Assembly: GCF_003570715.1 (NCBI RefSeq) | Contig: NZ_QXXQ01000001.1 | Location: forward strand, 186,001 to 250,000 | DNA length: 64,000 nt | Direction: 5' to 3' | Origin: Gemmobacter lutimaris | GTDB taxonomy: Bacteria; Pseudomonadota; Alphaproteobacteria; Rhodobacterales; Rhodobacteraceae | Shown: one piece after another, positions 55,090 to 64,000 of the stretch | How positions within the stretch are numbered: the stretch's first letter is position 1 | Layout of the letters: each line of letters opens with the position of its first letter | Notes under the pieces: generated by a model | Told to the model about the DNA's origin: nothing | What the model saw: the letters and a program-made list of their open reading frames with translations, nothing else | The model's database searches: none | Program-made: the position numbers and the translations under genes

Positions 55090-56589
55090 ATGCAAGAGAT
55101 CGGACACTGGATCAACGGCAAGATGGTGGCGGGCAAGTCGGGCCGCTTTGCCGAAGTCTACAACCCCGCCACCGGCGAATTGCAGGCGCGCGTCGCGCTG
55201 GCCACAGCCGACGAACTGGCCCATGCCATCGCCGAGGCGGAAAAGGCGCAGCCCGCATGGGCCGCCACCAACCCGCAGCGCCGCGCGCGGGTGATGATGA
55301 AACTCGGCGACCTGATCAATCAGCACATGGATGAACTGGCCGAGCTGGTCGCCCGTGAACATGGCAAAACCATCCCCGATGCCAAGGGTGATGTGCAGCG
55401 CGGGCTTGAGGTGATCGAGGTCTGCATGGGCGCCCCGGCCCTTCTGAAAGGCGAATATACCGACAGCGCCGGTCCGGGAATCGACCTTTATTCGATGCGG
55501 CAGCCGCTCGGCGTGGTGGCCGCCATCACCCCCTTCAACTTCCCCGCCATGATCCCGCTGTGGAAGATGGGCCCTGCCCTGTCCTGCGGCAATGCGGTGA
55601 TCCTGAAGCCGTCGGAGCGCGTGCCCTCCACCTCGCTGCGGCTGGCGCAACTGGCGCAGGAGGCCGGTATCCCTGACGGCGTGCTGCAGGTGGTGAATGG
55701 TGACAAGGAAGCCGTGGACGGGCTGATCGACAATCCGACGGTGCAGGCCATCGGCTTTGTCGGATCGACCCCGATCGCGCAATATATCTATGGCCGCGCC
55801 GCCACCAACGGCAAGCGCGCCCAGTGCTTCGGCGGCGCCAAGAACCACATGCTGATCATGCCCGACGCCGATCTGGACAAGGCGGCGGATGCGCTGGTCG
55901 GCGCGGGCTTCGGCGCGGCGGGCGAACGCTGCATGGCGATCTCGGTCGCGGTGCCGGTGGGCGACGAAACCGCCGACCGGCTGATCGAAAAGCTGGTGCC
56001 GCGCATCGAAAAACTGAAGGTCGGTCCCTATACTGCCGGCAATGACGTGGACTTTGGGCCGGTGATCACCCGTCAGGCGCAAGAACGTATCCTTGGCCTG
56101 ATCGGTTCGGGTGTGGACCAGGGCGCGAAGATCGTGGTCGATGGTCGTGGCCTGAAGATCCAGGGCTACGAGAACGGCTTTTACGTCGGCCCGACCCTGT
56201 TCGATAACGTGACCCGCGACATGGACATCTACAAACAGGAGATCTTCGGCCCTGTGCTCTCGACCGTGCGGGCCAAGACCTATGAGGATGCGCTGAACCT
56301 TGTGATCGACAACGATTACGGCAATGGCACCGCGATCTTTACCGCCGATGGCGATACCGCGCGCGATTTTGCGAGCCGGGTGAATGTCGGCATGGTCGGC
56401 ATCAATTTCCCGATCCCGGTGCCGCTGTCCTACTACACCTTCGGCGGCTGGAAGAAATCGGCCTTCGGCGATCTGAACCAGTATGGCCCGGATGCCTTCC
56501 GCTTCTACACCAAGACCAAAACGGTGACGGCGCGCTGGTTCTCGGGGATCAAGGAAGGGGCGGCGCTGAACTTCAAGGCGCTGGACTGA
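55090..56589 (+). CDS. mmsA: methylmalonate-semialdehyde dehydrogenase (CoA-acylating)
   Basis: A 499-residue ALDH-fold enzyme with nucleophile Cys281 (GERCMAIS) and GGAKNH in place of the general-base glutamate, the hallmark of CoA-acylating MMSDH. It has Asn150 (PFNFP) and Lys173. It converts methylmalonate semialdehyde to propionyl-CoA in valine and pyrimidine breakdown. GGGAGG lies upstream. It heads the mms cluster, separated from the next gene by a dispersed hairpin repeat. Confidence 0.96.
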   Translation: MQEIGHWINGKMVAGKSGRFAEVYNPATGELQARVALATADELAHAIAEAEKAQPAWAATNPQRRARVMMKLGDLINQHMDELAELVAREHGKTIPDAKGDVQRGLEVIEVCMGAPALLKGEYTDSAGPGIDLYSMRQPLGVVAAITPFNFPAMIPLWKMGPALSCGNAVILKPSERVPSTSLRLAQLAQEAGIPDGVLQVVNGDKEAVDGLIDNPTVQAIGFVGSTPIAQYIYGRAATNGKRAQCFGGAKNHMLIMPDADLDKAADALVGAGFGAAGERCMAISVAVPVGDETADRLIEKLVPRIEKLKVGPYTAGNDVDFGPVITRQAQERILGLIGSGVDQGAKIVVDGRGLKIQGYENGFYVGPTLFDNVTRDMDIYKQEIFGPVLSTVRAKTYEDALNLVIDNDYGNGTAIFTADGDTARDFASRVNVGMVGINFPIPVPLSYYTFGGWKKSAFGDLNQYGPDAFRFYTKTKTVTARWFSGIKEGAALNFKALD

Positions 56590-56603
56590 TTTCGACGACA
56601 AGG

Positions 56604-56675
56604 GAGGGGGGCTGTCTGCCCCCCTCTGCGCCGGACGGCGCATTCACCCCCCGAGGATATTTTCAGACAGAAAAT
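56604..56675. repeat. dispersed hairpin element after mmsA
   Basis: Stem with arms GAGGGGGGC/GCCCCCCTC and loop TGTCT (56604-56626), then CACCCCCCGAGGATATTTTC and CAGACAGAAAAT (56645-56675). It is nearly the same as the element at 41341-41405. It probably attenuates or stabilises the mmsA transcript. Confidence 0.75.
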
Positions 56676-56775
56676 CGGGGCGGGCCGCGCGAGGCCCGGC
56701 AAGATCGACCCTTGCAAAACTCTCGCAACAATCCAGAAATAAACATGTGTTCAATTCCAGCGGAGGAGGCTCGGG

Positions 56776-57915
56776 ATGGATTTTGCATTATCCGAGGAAC
56801 AACAGGCCATTTTCGAAATGGCGCAGGCGTTCGGGCAGGAACAGATTGCCCCCTTCGCACGGGAATGGGAGGTGGCGGGCACCATCCCCCGTGACTTGTG
56901 GGCCAAGGTGGCCGAGCTGGGTCTGGGCGGGCTTTACGTCAGCGAGGAGTTTGGCGGCACCGGCCTTGGCCGTCTGGATGCAACGCTGGTCTTCGAGGCG
57001 CTGGCGATGGCCTGCCCGGCGGTTTCGGCCTTCCTGTCGATCCACAACATGTGTGGCGGCATGATCGACAAGTTCGGCAGCGCCGAGATGAAGGCGCGTT
57101 ATCTCCCCGGCCTGTGCAGCATGGAAAAGGTGTTTTCCTACTGTCTGACCGAGCCGGGCTCAGGCTCCGATGCCGCAGCGCTGCGCACGAAAGCGGTGCG
57201 TGACGATCAGGGCTGGCGGCTGACCGGCACAAAGGCCTTCATCTCGGGCGGCGGCTATTCCGATGCCTATATCGTGATGGCGCGCAGCGGCGCCGAGGGG
57301 CCAAAGGGGATTTCGGCGCTGGTGATCGAGGATGGCGCGGCGGGGCTGAGCTTTGGCGGGCTGGAAGACAAGATGGGCTGGCGCGCGCAGCCGACCCGTC
57401 AGGTGCAGATGGATGATTGCGCGGTGCCTGCCGCGAACCTGTTGGGGGAAGAGGGCAAGGGCTTTGCCTATGCCATGGCCGGGCTGGATGGCGGGCGGCT
57501 GAACATCGCCGCTTCCGCCCTCGGCGGCGCGCAGGCGGCCTTTGACGCGACGCTGACCTATATGGCCGAGCGGCGGGCCTTCGGAAAGACGCTCGATCAG
57601 TTCCAGGCACTGCAATTCCGTCTGGCGGAGCTGGAAGTGAAGCTGCAATCGGCGCGCATCTTCCTGCGTCAGGCGGCGTGGAAGCTGGATACCGGCGCGC
57701 CGGATGCCACAAAGTTCTGCGCCATGGCCAAGCTTTACGTCACCGATGCGGCCTTTGATGTGGCGAACCAGTGCCTGCAACTGCATGGCGGCTATGGTTA
57801 CCTCGCCGATTACGGGGTGGAAAAGATCGTGCGCGACCTCCGGGTGCATCAGATTCTGGAAGGCACCAACGAGATCATGCGCCTGATCATCTCGCGCGCA
57901 CTGGTTTCGGCATGA
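56776..57915 (+). CDS. acyl-CoA dehydrogenase (isobutyryl-CoA type)
   Basis: A 379-residue acyl-CoA dehydrogenase: N-terminal helical domain, FAD loop YCLTEPGSGSDAAAL, FISGGGYSDAYIVMAR, and the catalytic glutamate in HQILEGTNEIMR. Context between mmsA and 3-hydroxyisobutyryl-CoA hydrolase genes points to isobutyryl-CoA dehydrogenase of the valine pathway. Its stop overlaps the next start (ATGA). Confidence 0.92.
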   Translation: MDFALSEEQQAIFEMAQAFGQEQIAPFAREWEVAGTIPRDLWAKVAELGLGGLYVSEEFGGTGLGRLDATLVFEALAMACPAVSAFLSIHNMCGGMIDKFGSAEMKARYLPGLCSMEKVFSYCLTEPGSGSDAAALRTKAVRDDQGWRLTGTKAFISGGGYSDAYIVMARSGAEGPKGISALVIEDGAAGLSFGGLEDKMGWRAQPTRQVQMDDCAVPAANLLGEEGKGFAYAMAGLDGGRLNIAASALGGAQAAFDATLTYMAERRAFGKTLDQFQALQFRLAELEVKLQSARIFLRQAAWKLDTGAPDATKFCAMAKLYVTDAAFDVANQCLQLHGGYGYLADYGVEKIVRDLRVHQILEGTNEIMRLIISRALVSA

Positions 57916-58949
57916 GCGACATTTTCCTCCGTAAGGCGGGGCGCGCGGGCCGCGTGACCTTCACCCGCCCGAAGGCGCTGAACGCGCTGAGCTACGAGAT
58001 GTGCAAGGCGCTGGATGCGGCGCTGGTGTCTTGGGCCGCTGACCCCGATGTGGCGCTGGTGGTCATTGATGCCGAAGGCGAGCGCGCCTTCTGTGCCGGG
58101 GGGGATATTGCCGAGCTTTACGCCGAAGGCACGGCGGGCAATGTCGCTTATGGGCAGGCATTCTGGCGCGACGAATACCGGATGAATGCCCGGATCGGCG
58201 CCTATCCCAAGCCGGTGGTCACGCTGGTGCAGGGCTTCTGCATGGGCGGCGGTGTGGGTGTAGCCTGTCACGCCAGCCACCGCATCGCCGGCGAAAGCGC
58301 ACAGATCGCCATGCCGGAATGCGCCATCGGGCTGGTGCCGGATGTCGGAGGCTCGGCGCTGTTGCGACACGGGCCGGGGCGGCTCGGCTGCTATCTGGGG
58401 GCAACCGGCACGCGGATGGGGACGGCCGATGCGATATACGCCGGTTTCGCCGATCACTTCGTGCCCGAGGCCGATTGGCCCGCGCTGATCGCGGCGCTGG
58501 AACGCTCCGGCGAGATTGCCGTGCTGCCACCCTTCCTGAAAGCGCCCGAGCCGGGCACCCTGCCCGACCTGCAAGCCGACATCGACCGGCATTTTGCCCG
58601 CGCCGATCTGGCGGTGATCGAGGCAAGCCTTGCCGCCGAGGATAGCGCCTTCGCCCACGACACGCTGAAGGCACTGCGTCGGGGGGCTCCGCTCGCCGTG
58701 GCGACCACGCTGGCGATGCAGCACCGCCTGCCCGCCGATGTGGCCCTGCCCGTGGCGCTGGAGATGGAATATCGCGTCACCCATCGCGCGCAGGAAATGA
58801 CCGATTTTCTCGAAGGCATCCGCGCCATGGTGATCGACAAGGATCGCAAGCCGCGCTGGCGCCATGGCTCGGGCGCCGAGGTCACGGCGGCCGAAGTCAA
58901 TGCCCTGCTGGCGCCACTGGGCGCCGAAACCCTGACGTTTACGGAGTGA
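57912..58949 (+). CDS. 3-hydroxyisobutyryl-CoA hydrolase (crotonase family)
   Basis: A 345-residue crotonase-fold protein, longer than simple hydratases and typical of HIBYL-CoA hydrolases. The oxyanion loop AFCAGGDIAELY, MGGGVGVACH and catalytic PECAIGLVPDVGGS are present. It releases 3-hydroxyisobutyrate. It overlaps the acyl-CoA dehydrogenase gene by four bases and precedes mmsB by four. Confidence 0.92.
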   Translation: MSDIFLRKAGRAGRVTFTRPKALNALSYEMCKALDAALVSWAADPDVALVVIDAEGERAFCAGGDIAELYAEGTAGNVAYGQAFWRDEYRMNARIGAYPKPVVTLVQGFCMGGGVGVACHASHRIAGESAQIAMPECAIGLVPDVGGSALLRHGPGRLGCYLGATGTRMGTADAIYAGFADHFVPEADWPALIAALERSGEIAVLPPFLKAPEPGTLPDLQADIDRHFARADLAVIEASLAAEDSAFAHDTLKALRRGAPLAVATTLAMQHRLPADVALPVALEMEYRVTHRAQEMTDFLEGIRAMVIDKDRKPRWRHGSGAEVTAAEVNALLAPLGAETLTFTE

Positions 58950-58953
58950 CACC

Positions 58954-59826
58954 ATGAAAATCGGATTCATCGGCCTTGGCAACATGGGCGGCCCGATGGC
59001 GGCCAATCTGGTGAAGGCGGGCCATGCGGTCACGGGCTTCGACCTGACCGCGCCCATGCCCGAGGGCGTGAGCAAGGCCGAAACGGCGGCCGAGGCGGCG
59101 GTGGGCGCCGAGGTCGTCATCACCATGCTGCCGAATGGCGCCATCCTGCGCAGCGTCGCGGCCGAGGTGATCCCCGCGATGTCGGCGGGTGCGGTGCTGT
59201 GCGACTGTTCGACCGTCGATGTGGACAGCGCCCGTGCCGTGGCGGGCGAGGCGCAGGCGGCGGGTCTGGGCGCGCTGGATGCGCCGGTGTCGGGCGGGGT
59301 TGGCGGCGCCACCAATGGCACGCTGACCTTCATGGCGGGCGGCGCGGATGCAGACTTTGCCAAGGTGAAGCCGCTTTTTGACATCATGGGCCAGAAGGCC
59401 GTGCATTGTGGCGCTTCGGGCGCAGGTCAGGCCGCGAAGATCTGCAACAACATGATCCTCGGCGTAACCATGATCGCCACCTGCGAAGCGTTCGCACTGG
59501 CAGACAAGCTGGGCCTCGACCGGCAGAAGATGTTCGATGTGGTTTCCACCTCCTCCGGCTATAGCTGGACCATGAACGCCTATTGCCCGGCGCCGGGTGT
59601 TGGCCCGACCTCGCCCGCCGATAATGGCTACAAGCCCGGTTTCGCGGCAGAACTGATGCTGAAAGACCTGAACCTCAGCCAGCAGGCGGCAGTTTCGGCC
59701 GATGCCGACACGCCGATGGGTCAGCTTGCAGCCGAGCTTTACCGCCGTTTCGTCGAGGACGAGGCCGGGCGCGGGATGGATTTCTCGGCCATGCTGCCGC
59801 GCTTTGAAAAGCGGGGCCGCGCCTGA
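58954..59826 (+). CDS. mmsB: 3-hydroxyisobutyrate dehydrogenase
   Basis: A 290-residue beta-hydroxyacid dehydrogenase with NAD motif GFIGLGNMGGPMAANL, substrate loop DAPVSGGVGGATNGTLTFM and the catalytic Lys in GAGQAAKICNNM. It oxidises 3-hydroxyisobutyrate to methylmalonate semialdehyde, the substrate of MmsA. Last gene of the valine cluster, followed by a hairpin. Confidence 0.95.
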   Translation: MKIGFIGLGNMGGPMAANLVKAGHAVTGFDLTAPMPEGVSKAETAAEAAVGAEVVITMLPNGAILRSVAAEVIPAMSAGAVLCDCSTVDVDSARAVAGEAQAAGLGALDAPVSGGVGGATNGTLTFMAGGADADFAKVKPLFDIMGQKAVHCGASGAGQAAKICNNMILGVTMIATCEAFALADKLGLDRQKMFDVVSTSSGYSWTMNAYCPAPGVGPTSPADNGYKPGFAAELMLKDLNLSQQAAVSADADTPMGQLAAELYRRFVEDEAGRGMDFSAMLPRFEKRGRA

Positions 59827-59830
59827 AATC

Positions 59831-59860
59831 CACGCGGCGCCCGCGTCAAGGCGCCGCGTG
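59831..59860 (+). terminator. hairpin after mmsB
   Basis: Stem CACGCGGCGCC/GGCGCCGCGTG with an eight-base loop just past the mmsB stop. No U-tract follows. Confidence 0.7.
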
Positions 59861-59876
59861 ACATTCGCCTCGTTTC

Positions 59877-59896
59877 ATTCCATATTCTGAATATGG
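59877..59896. promoter_or_regulatory. SqrR/BigR-type operator ATTC-N8-GAAT before DUF2892 gene
   Basis: ATTC-N8-GAAT at 59877-59892, overlapping a perfect 17-base palindrome CCATATTCTGAATATGG (59880-59896). It lies about 40 bases before the DUF2892 start. The spacing matches the motif I recall for the persulfide sensor SqrR of Rhodobacter. Confidence 0.55.
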
Positions 59897-59932
59897 CAAA
59901 TGTTCCCGCTGCGGAACGAAACGGAGGTTCCC

Positions 59933-60139
59933 ATGCCCACCAATGTCGGCGGTATCGACCGCATCCTGCGCATCGTCATCGGAGCGGCGCTGCTGGTCTG
60001 GTTCTTCGTGGATCAGGGCAGCGGCTTCTGGCACTGGGCCAAGCTTATCGGCATCGTGCCGCTGCTGACGGGCCTGCTGTCCACCTGCCCGCTTTACTCG
60101 ATCCTCGGGATGAATACCTGTCCGATGAAACGCGGCTGA
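59933..60139 (+). CDS. DUF2892 membrane protein (YgaP-like transmembrane domain)
   Basis: A 68-residue protein with two membrane segments (IVIGAALLVWFFV and LIGIVPLLTGLLS) and the TCPLYSILGMNTCPMK cysteine motif of the DUF2892 family. It corresponds to the membrane half of YgaP, which in E. coli carries a rhodanese domain. GGAGG lies upstream. Preceded by a sulfide-type operator. A separate rhodanese gene with the same operator lies 3 kb downstream. Confidence 0.88.
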   Translation: MPTNVGGIDRILRIVIGAALLVWFFVDQGSGFWHWAKLIGIVPLLTGLLSTCPLYSILGMNTCPMKRG

Positions 60140-60155
60140 CCCTTGAGGCGGCGGA

Positions 60156-63008
60156 TCATTCCGCCGCCACCTTTTTCGGCATCAGCATCGGGCCAAGGTA
60201 ACGGCCCGTATGGCTTTCCGCGACCTGTGCCACATGTTCCGGTGTGCCGGTCGCCACGATCCGCCCGCCGCCATCACCACCCTCGGGGCCAATGTCGATG
60301 ATCCAGTCGGCGGTCTTGATGACATCAAGGTTATGCTCGATCACCACCACCGTATTGCCTTGTTCGACCAGCTCGTGCAGCACTTCCAGCAGCTTGCGCA
60401 CATCCTCGAAATGCAGGCCCGTAGTGGGTTCGTCGAGGATATAGAGCGTGCGCCCGGTCGCCCGACGGGACAACTCCTTTGACAGCTTCACCCGCTGCGC
60501 CTCGCCGCCTGACAGCGTTGTCGCCTGCTGGCCGACCTTGATATAGCCAAGGCCCACCTGACACAGCGCCTCCATCTTGTCGCGGATCGCCGGAACAGCG
60601 CTGAAAAATTCGCGCGCATCTTCGCACGTCATGTCAAGAACGTCGGCGATGCTTTTGCCTTTGAAGCGAATTTCCAACGTCTCGCGGTTATAGCGGTGGC
60701 CTTTGCAGGTCTCGCAGGTGACATAGACGTCGGGCAGGAAGTGCATCTCGATCTTGATGACGCCATCGCCCTGACAAGCCTCGCAGCGCCCGCCCTTGAC
60801 GTTGAAGCTGAACCGACCGGGCTGGTAGCCGCGCGCCTTGGATTCCGGCAGACCCGCGAACCAGTCGCGGATCGGAGTGAAGGCGCCGGTATAGGTGGCG
60901 GGGTTCGACCGCGGTGTCCGGCCGATGGGCCGCTGGTCAATGTCGATCACCTTGTCCAGATGTTCGAACCCCTTGATCGTCTCGCAGGGCGCGGGCGTCT
61001 CATGCGCACCGTTGAGCCGCGTCGCGGCGGTCTTGAACAGCGTTTCAATGGTCAGTGTCGATTTGCCGCCGCCCGACACGCCGGTCACGCAGACGAATTT
61101 CCCCAGCGGGAAATCCACCGTCACATCCTTCAGGTTATTGCCCGAAGCCTTTACAACAGTTAGCTTTTTGTCGTTCCCGTCGCGCCGGTCCTTTGGCACC
61201 GCGATCTCGCGCTGGCCCGCCAGATACTGCCCGGTCAGGCTGGCGGGATCTGCGGCGATGGCCTCGGGCGTGCCATGCGCCACCACGCGGCCACCATGCA
61301 CCCCGGCACCGGGGCCAATGTCAAAGACGTAATCCGCCTCGCGGATCGCATCCTCGTCATGCTCGACCACCAGCACGGTATTGCCCTGATCGCGCAGCCC
61401 CTTCAGCGTGCCCAGAAGCCGGTCGTTATCGCGCTGGTGGAGCCCGATGGAAGGCTCGTCCAGCACATAAAGCACGCCGGTCAGGCCCGAACCGATCTGG
61501 CTCGCCAGCCGGATACGTTGGCTTTCACCACCCGACAGCGTGCCCGCATTGCGCGAAAGAGTCAGGTAATCCAAACCGACATTCACAAGAAAACCAAGGC
61601 GTTCTCGGATTTCCTTCAGAATGGCGCGAGCGATTTCGTTCTTCTGGTTGGTCAGGTGATCCGGCACCGTGCCGATCCAGGCATGCGCCTCGCGGATCGA
61701 CATCTGCACAACCTCGCCGACATGCAGACCGCCGATCTTCACAGCCAGCGCCTCGGGTTTCAGCCGGTAACCGTGACAGGTGCCGCAGGGGCGGTTGTTC
61801 TGGTAGCGCTCCATCTCCTCGCGCGACCAGGAACTGTCGGTCTCGCGGTAGCGGCGTTCCATATTGGGGATCACCCCCTCGAAGGTGCGTGTCACCTGAT
61901 AGATGCGGCCACCCTCGTCATAGCGGAACTCGATCTCCTCGCCACCCGAGCCGTAAAGGAACACCTGCCGCACCTTTTCGGGCAGGTCTTTCCACTTTTT
62001 CTTGCGGTCGAAGTTGTAATGCTTCGCCAGTGATTCAATGGTTTGCAGGAAATACGGGCTTTTTGATTTCGACCAGGGCGCGATGGCGCCTTGCGCCAGC
62101 GTCAGGTTCTGGTCGGGCACCACCAGCCGTTCGTCGAAGAACAGCTCCACCCCCAGCCCATCACAGGCCGGGCAGGCCCCGAAGGGTGCGTTGAAGGAAA
62201 ACAGCCGCGGCTCGATCTCGGGGATGGTGAAGCCCGAAACCGGACAGGCGAAATTTTCCGAAAACGTCTTGCGTTCCGGTGTGTCGGTCGCGGTTTCCAG
62301 CACGGCGATGCCATCCGCCAGATCCAGCGCGGTTCGGAAACTGTCGGCAAGCCGCGTCGCCAGATCGGGGCGCACCACGATGCGGTCGACCACCACGTCG
62401 ATGTCATGGCGGAACTTCTTGTCCAGCGTCGGCGGCTCGTCCAGCTCATAGAACTGCCCGTCCACCTTGACCCGCTGGAAACCCTGCTTGCGAAGCTCAA
62501 GGAATTCCTTGCGGTATTCACCCTTGCGGTCGCGCACAATCGGGGCCAGCAGATAGGCGCGCGTGCCTTCCTCCATCGCCAGTACGGCATCCACCATGTC
62601 CTGCACCTGCATCGCCTCGATCGGCAGGCCGGTGGCGGGGCTGTAGGGGGTGCCGACGCGGGCGAATAGCAGACGCAGGTAATCGTAGATCTCGGTCACC
62701 GTGCCGACGGTCGAGCGCGGGTTTTTCGACGTGGTCTTCTGCTCGATGGAAATGGCCGGCGACAGACCCGAGATATGGTCCACATCCGGCTTGCCCATCA
62801 TGTCAAGAAACTGCCGCGCATAGGCCGACAGACTTTCGACATAGCGGCGCTGGCCTTCGGCATAGATCGTGTCGAAGGCGAGGCTGGACTTGCCGGAACC
62901 CGACAGGCCGGTGATAACGACAAGCTGGTCGCGCGGGATGTCCAGATCCACGCCCTTCAGATTATGCTCGCGCGCGCCGCGCACCTCGATGAACTTCTGT
63001 TCCGCCAT
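60156..63008 (-). CDS. uvrA: excinuclease ABC subunit A
   Basis: A 950-residue UvrA with two ABC modules. The first Walker A is GLSGSGKSS at 34-42, the second GVSGGGKST, and two LSGGE signatures are visible. The first zinc module reads CPVS where E. coli has CPVC, followed by CPAC; I believe this is common in alphaproteobacteria. The second ([15 protein letters not shown]) is intact. It recognises DNA damage with UvrB. The start has GAGG upstream; a TTG at 63032 is rejected. Confidence 0.97.
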   Translation of the reverse strand: MAEQKFIEVRGAREHNLKGVDLDIPRDQLVVITGLSGSGKSSLAFDTIYAEGQRRYVESLSAYARQFLDMMGKPDVDHISGLSPAISIEQKTTSKNPRSTVGTVTEIYDYLRLLFARVGTPYSPATGLPIEAMQVQDMVDAVLAMEEGTRAYLLAPIVRDRKGEYRKEFLELRKQGFQRVKVDGQFYELDEPPTLDKKFRHDIDVVVDRIVVRPDLATRLADSFRTALDLADGIAVLETATDTPERKTFSENFACPVSGFTIPEIEPRLFSFNAPFGACPACDGLGVELFFDERLVVPDQNLTLAQGAIAPWSKSKSPYFLQTIESLAKHYNFDRKKKWKDLPEKVRQVFLYGSGGEEIEFRYDEGGRIYQVTRTFEGVIPNMERRYRETDSSWSREEMERYQNNRPCGTCHGYRLKPEALAVKIGGLHVGEVVQMSIREAHAWIGTVPDHLTNQKNEIARAILKEIRERLGFLVNVGLDYLTLSRNAGTLSGGESQRIRLASQIGSGLTGVLYVLDEPSIGLHQRDNDRLLGTLKGLRDQGNTVLVVEHDEDAIREADYVFDIGPGAGVHGGRVVAHGTPEAIAADPASLTGQYLAGQREIAVPKDRRDGNDKKLTVVKASGNNLKDVTVDFPLGKFVCVTGVSGGGKSTLTIETLFKTAATRLNGAHETPAPCETIKGFEHLDKVIDIDQRPIGRTPRSNPATYTGAFTPIRDWFAGLPESKARGYQPGRFSFNVKGGRCEACQGDGVIKIEMHFLPDVYVTCETCKGHRYNRETLEIRFKGKSIADVLDMTCEDAREFFSAVPAIRDKMEALCQVGLGYIKVGQQATTLSGGEAQRVKLSKELSRRATGRTLYILDEPTTGLHFEDVRKLLEVLHELVEQGNTVVVIEHNLDVIKTADWIIDIGPEGGDGGGRIVATGTPEHVAQVAESHTGRYLGPMLMPKKVAAE

Positions 63009-63158
63009 GACCGACCTCACTGAGACGGCCAAGATTTAAGGCATCGCCGGGGAATCGCCAACCGGAAAACGTGAACAATTAGTGAACTTTTATGATTTTC
63101 CGCAAAAGTCACGGTTTTGTGGGCAGAGAAAGATTTGATCCTCTTGCAAAGCAATCAC

Positions 63159-63174
63159 ATTCATTTATTTGAAT
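63159..63174. promoter_or_regulatory. SqrR/BigR-type operator ATTC-N8-GAAT before rhodanese gene
   Basis: ATTCATTTATTTGAAT fits ATTC-N8-GAAT exactly and lies 34 bases before the rhodanese start, in an AT-rich stretch likely to hold the promoter. Same motif as at 59877-59892. Confidence 0.6.
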
Positions 63175-63208
63175 ACAAATAAGCCCAATTCCGAAGACGG
63201 AGCCGCGC

Positions 63209-63577
63209 ATGTTTTCCTTCCTCAAACCCTCTGCCAATCGTTGCAAACCCATCAGCCCGGTCGATGCCGTGGCGCGCGCCGCCAAGGGCGATCTGGTGCT
63301 GATCGACGTGCGCGACATTTCCGAGCTGAAATCCAGCGGCAAGGCCAAGGGTGCAGTGCATGTGCCGCTGATGGCGCTGCAAAGCCGTATGGCACCGGGC
63401 GCCGCCGATCTGCCCAAGGGCGTGGCGCTGGACACCCCGATCTGCCTTTACTGCGCCTCGGGCGGCCGGTCGGGCATGGCCGCCGATACGCTCTTGGGCA
63501 TGGGCTATACTGAGGTCTACAACCTTGGGGGCCTCGGTCACTGGCAGGCGGGTGGCGGCGTGGTCGAACGAGTCTGA
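63209..63577 (+). CDS. single-domain rhodanese
   Basis: A 122-residue sulfurtransferase with the persulfide-forming Cys82 in the loop CASGGRS, LVLIDVRDISELKSSG and the C-terminal VYNLGGLGHWQAGGG. It moves sulfane sulfur and is probably part of sulfide detoxification. The operator upstream suggests persulfide induction. Its 3' end overlaps the convergent MFS gene by 40 bases. Confidence 0.92.
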   Translation: MFSFLKPSANRCKPISPVDAVARAAKGDLVLIDVRDISELKSSGKAKGAVHVPLMALQSRMAPGAADLPKGVALDTPICLYCASGGRSGMAADTLLGMGYTEVYNLGGLGHWQAGGGVVERV

Positions 63578-64000
63578 CGCGCCCGCCTTGCGCCCTGCAC
63601 CAGATGCAAGGCGATCCCGGCGGCAGAACAGAGTGCGACGAAAGCAGGCACCGCCATCACGCCTTGCGCGAGGATCAGCGCCGACAGGATCGGTGTGCCC
63701 AGCGTAGTGCCCACATTGCCCAGTTGCGCAATAGCCCCTGCCGCCAGTGTGCGCTCGCCCGCGCTGGCGTTGAGCGCGGGCACGGCGGCAAAGCTCGCCC
63801 CCTGCACCAGACCCAGCGCCCCGCCGATCCAGAGACTTGCGATCAGCCGCAGCGGCTCGGACGGCCAGCCGAGCCAGAGCGCCCCCGCGCCCGCCACCGC
63901 CAGCGCAAAGCCCAGCATGACCACCCGCACAGCGCCGAAGCGTCCCATCAGCCAGACCCCCAGCGTCAGCGACCCGGCGATGGAAACGAGCGGTAAAAGG
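63538..64000 (-). CDS. MFS-type transporter, C-terminal part (runs off window)
   Basis: The frame stays open to the window end, leaving at least 153 residues of the C-terminal half. It has about five hydrophobic segments (VVMLGFALAVAGAGALWLGW, LIASLWIGGALGLVQGASFAAVPAL, GAIAQLGNVGTTLGTPILSALIL, VPAFVALCSAAGIALHLV) and a WLMGRFG loop. This is typical of a major facilitator transporter. The substrate cannot be stated. It ends inside the 3' end of the convergent rhodanese gene. Confidence 0.75.
   Translation of the reverse strand, partial: LLPLVSIAGSLTLGVWLMGRFGAVRVVMLGFALAVAGAGALWLGWPSEPLRLIASLWIGGALGLVQGASFAAVPALNASAGERTLAAGAIAQLGNVGTTLGTPILSALILAQGVMAVPAFVALCSAAGIALHLVQGARRARQTRSTTPPPACQ

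Overview
The window is high-G+C chromosomal DNA from an alphaproteobacterium, most likely of the Rhodobacterales (Rhodobacter/Gemmobacter/Paracoccus-like). This rests on gene content and style: Usg beside gyrA, yajC-secD-secF-Mth938-map facing serS, tandem type I GAPDH genes, a valine mms cluster beside a LysR gene, DUF1127 and DUF6614 small proteins, and intergenic hairpins carrying a GAGGATATTTTC motif. No rRNA, tRNA, CRISPR array, prophage or insertion sequence was seen. Genes are tightly packed and no gene-free stretch exceeds about 300 bases.

Positions 900-17100 hold the most unusual region, an amine catabolic and uptake locus. In order it encodes an HpaB-type flavin hydroxylase, a Rieske oxygenase, an FMO-like flavoprotein, a RidA-family protein, a DUF1028 Ntn-hydrolase-like protein, an aldehyde dehydrogenase, a LysR regulator, a trimethylamine/histamine-dehydrogenase-family flavoprotein, a complete PotABCD-type ABC importer, a YtcJ-type amidohydrolase and a convergent nitrilase-family hydrolase. 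The dehydrogenase keeps the TMADH cofactor residues but carries Gln60 and Asp354 where TMADH has Tyr60 and Trp355, which is the histamine-dehydrogenase pattern. The palindrome TTAG-N7-CTAA occurs in three intergenic regions of this locus, before the hpaB-like gene, lysR and the dehydrogenase gene, and is probably the LysR operator. I infer uptake of an amine, oxidative deamination to an aldehyde, oxidation to an acid, then oxygenation and hydrolysis. The substrate is not settled.

Positions 17085-25690 hold NnrU, a CbiX-like protein, MogA, a DUF2478 protein, a second polyamine/iron-type ABC importer, a SpuC-like aminotransferase and Usg. Positions 25890-41330 are mostly housekeeping: gyrA, a DUF6614 gene, trmFO, gluQRS, an RND efflux pair without an outer-membrane gene, map, Mth938, secF, secD, yajC and serS. 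Positions 41400-50200 hold a lytic transglycosylase, a PepSY/cytochrome b561/membrane-LuxR set, ssb, an acyltransferase, two Fe-S assembly proteins, tpiA, an EamA transporter, a P450 and a DUF808 protein.

Positions 50240-53030 hold two GAPDH genes with different cofactor-pocket residues, separated by a 47-residue membrane protein. LacI-type palindromes (TGTTAGCGCTA-like) precede both gap genes and a DUF1127 gene. Then come coaD, a CBS protein, a LysR gene divergent from mmsA, and the valine distal pathway (mmsA, acyl-CoA dehydrogenase, 3-hydroxyisobutyryl-CoA hydrolase, mmsB). The right end has a DUF2892 gene, uvrA, a rhodanese and a truncated MFS gene. The DUF2892 and rhodanese genes are both preceded by ATTC-N8-GAAT, the motif I recall for the persulfide-responsive repressor SqrR.
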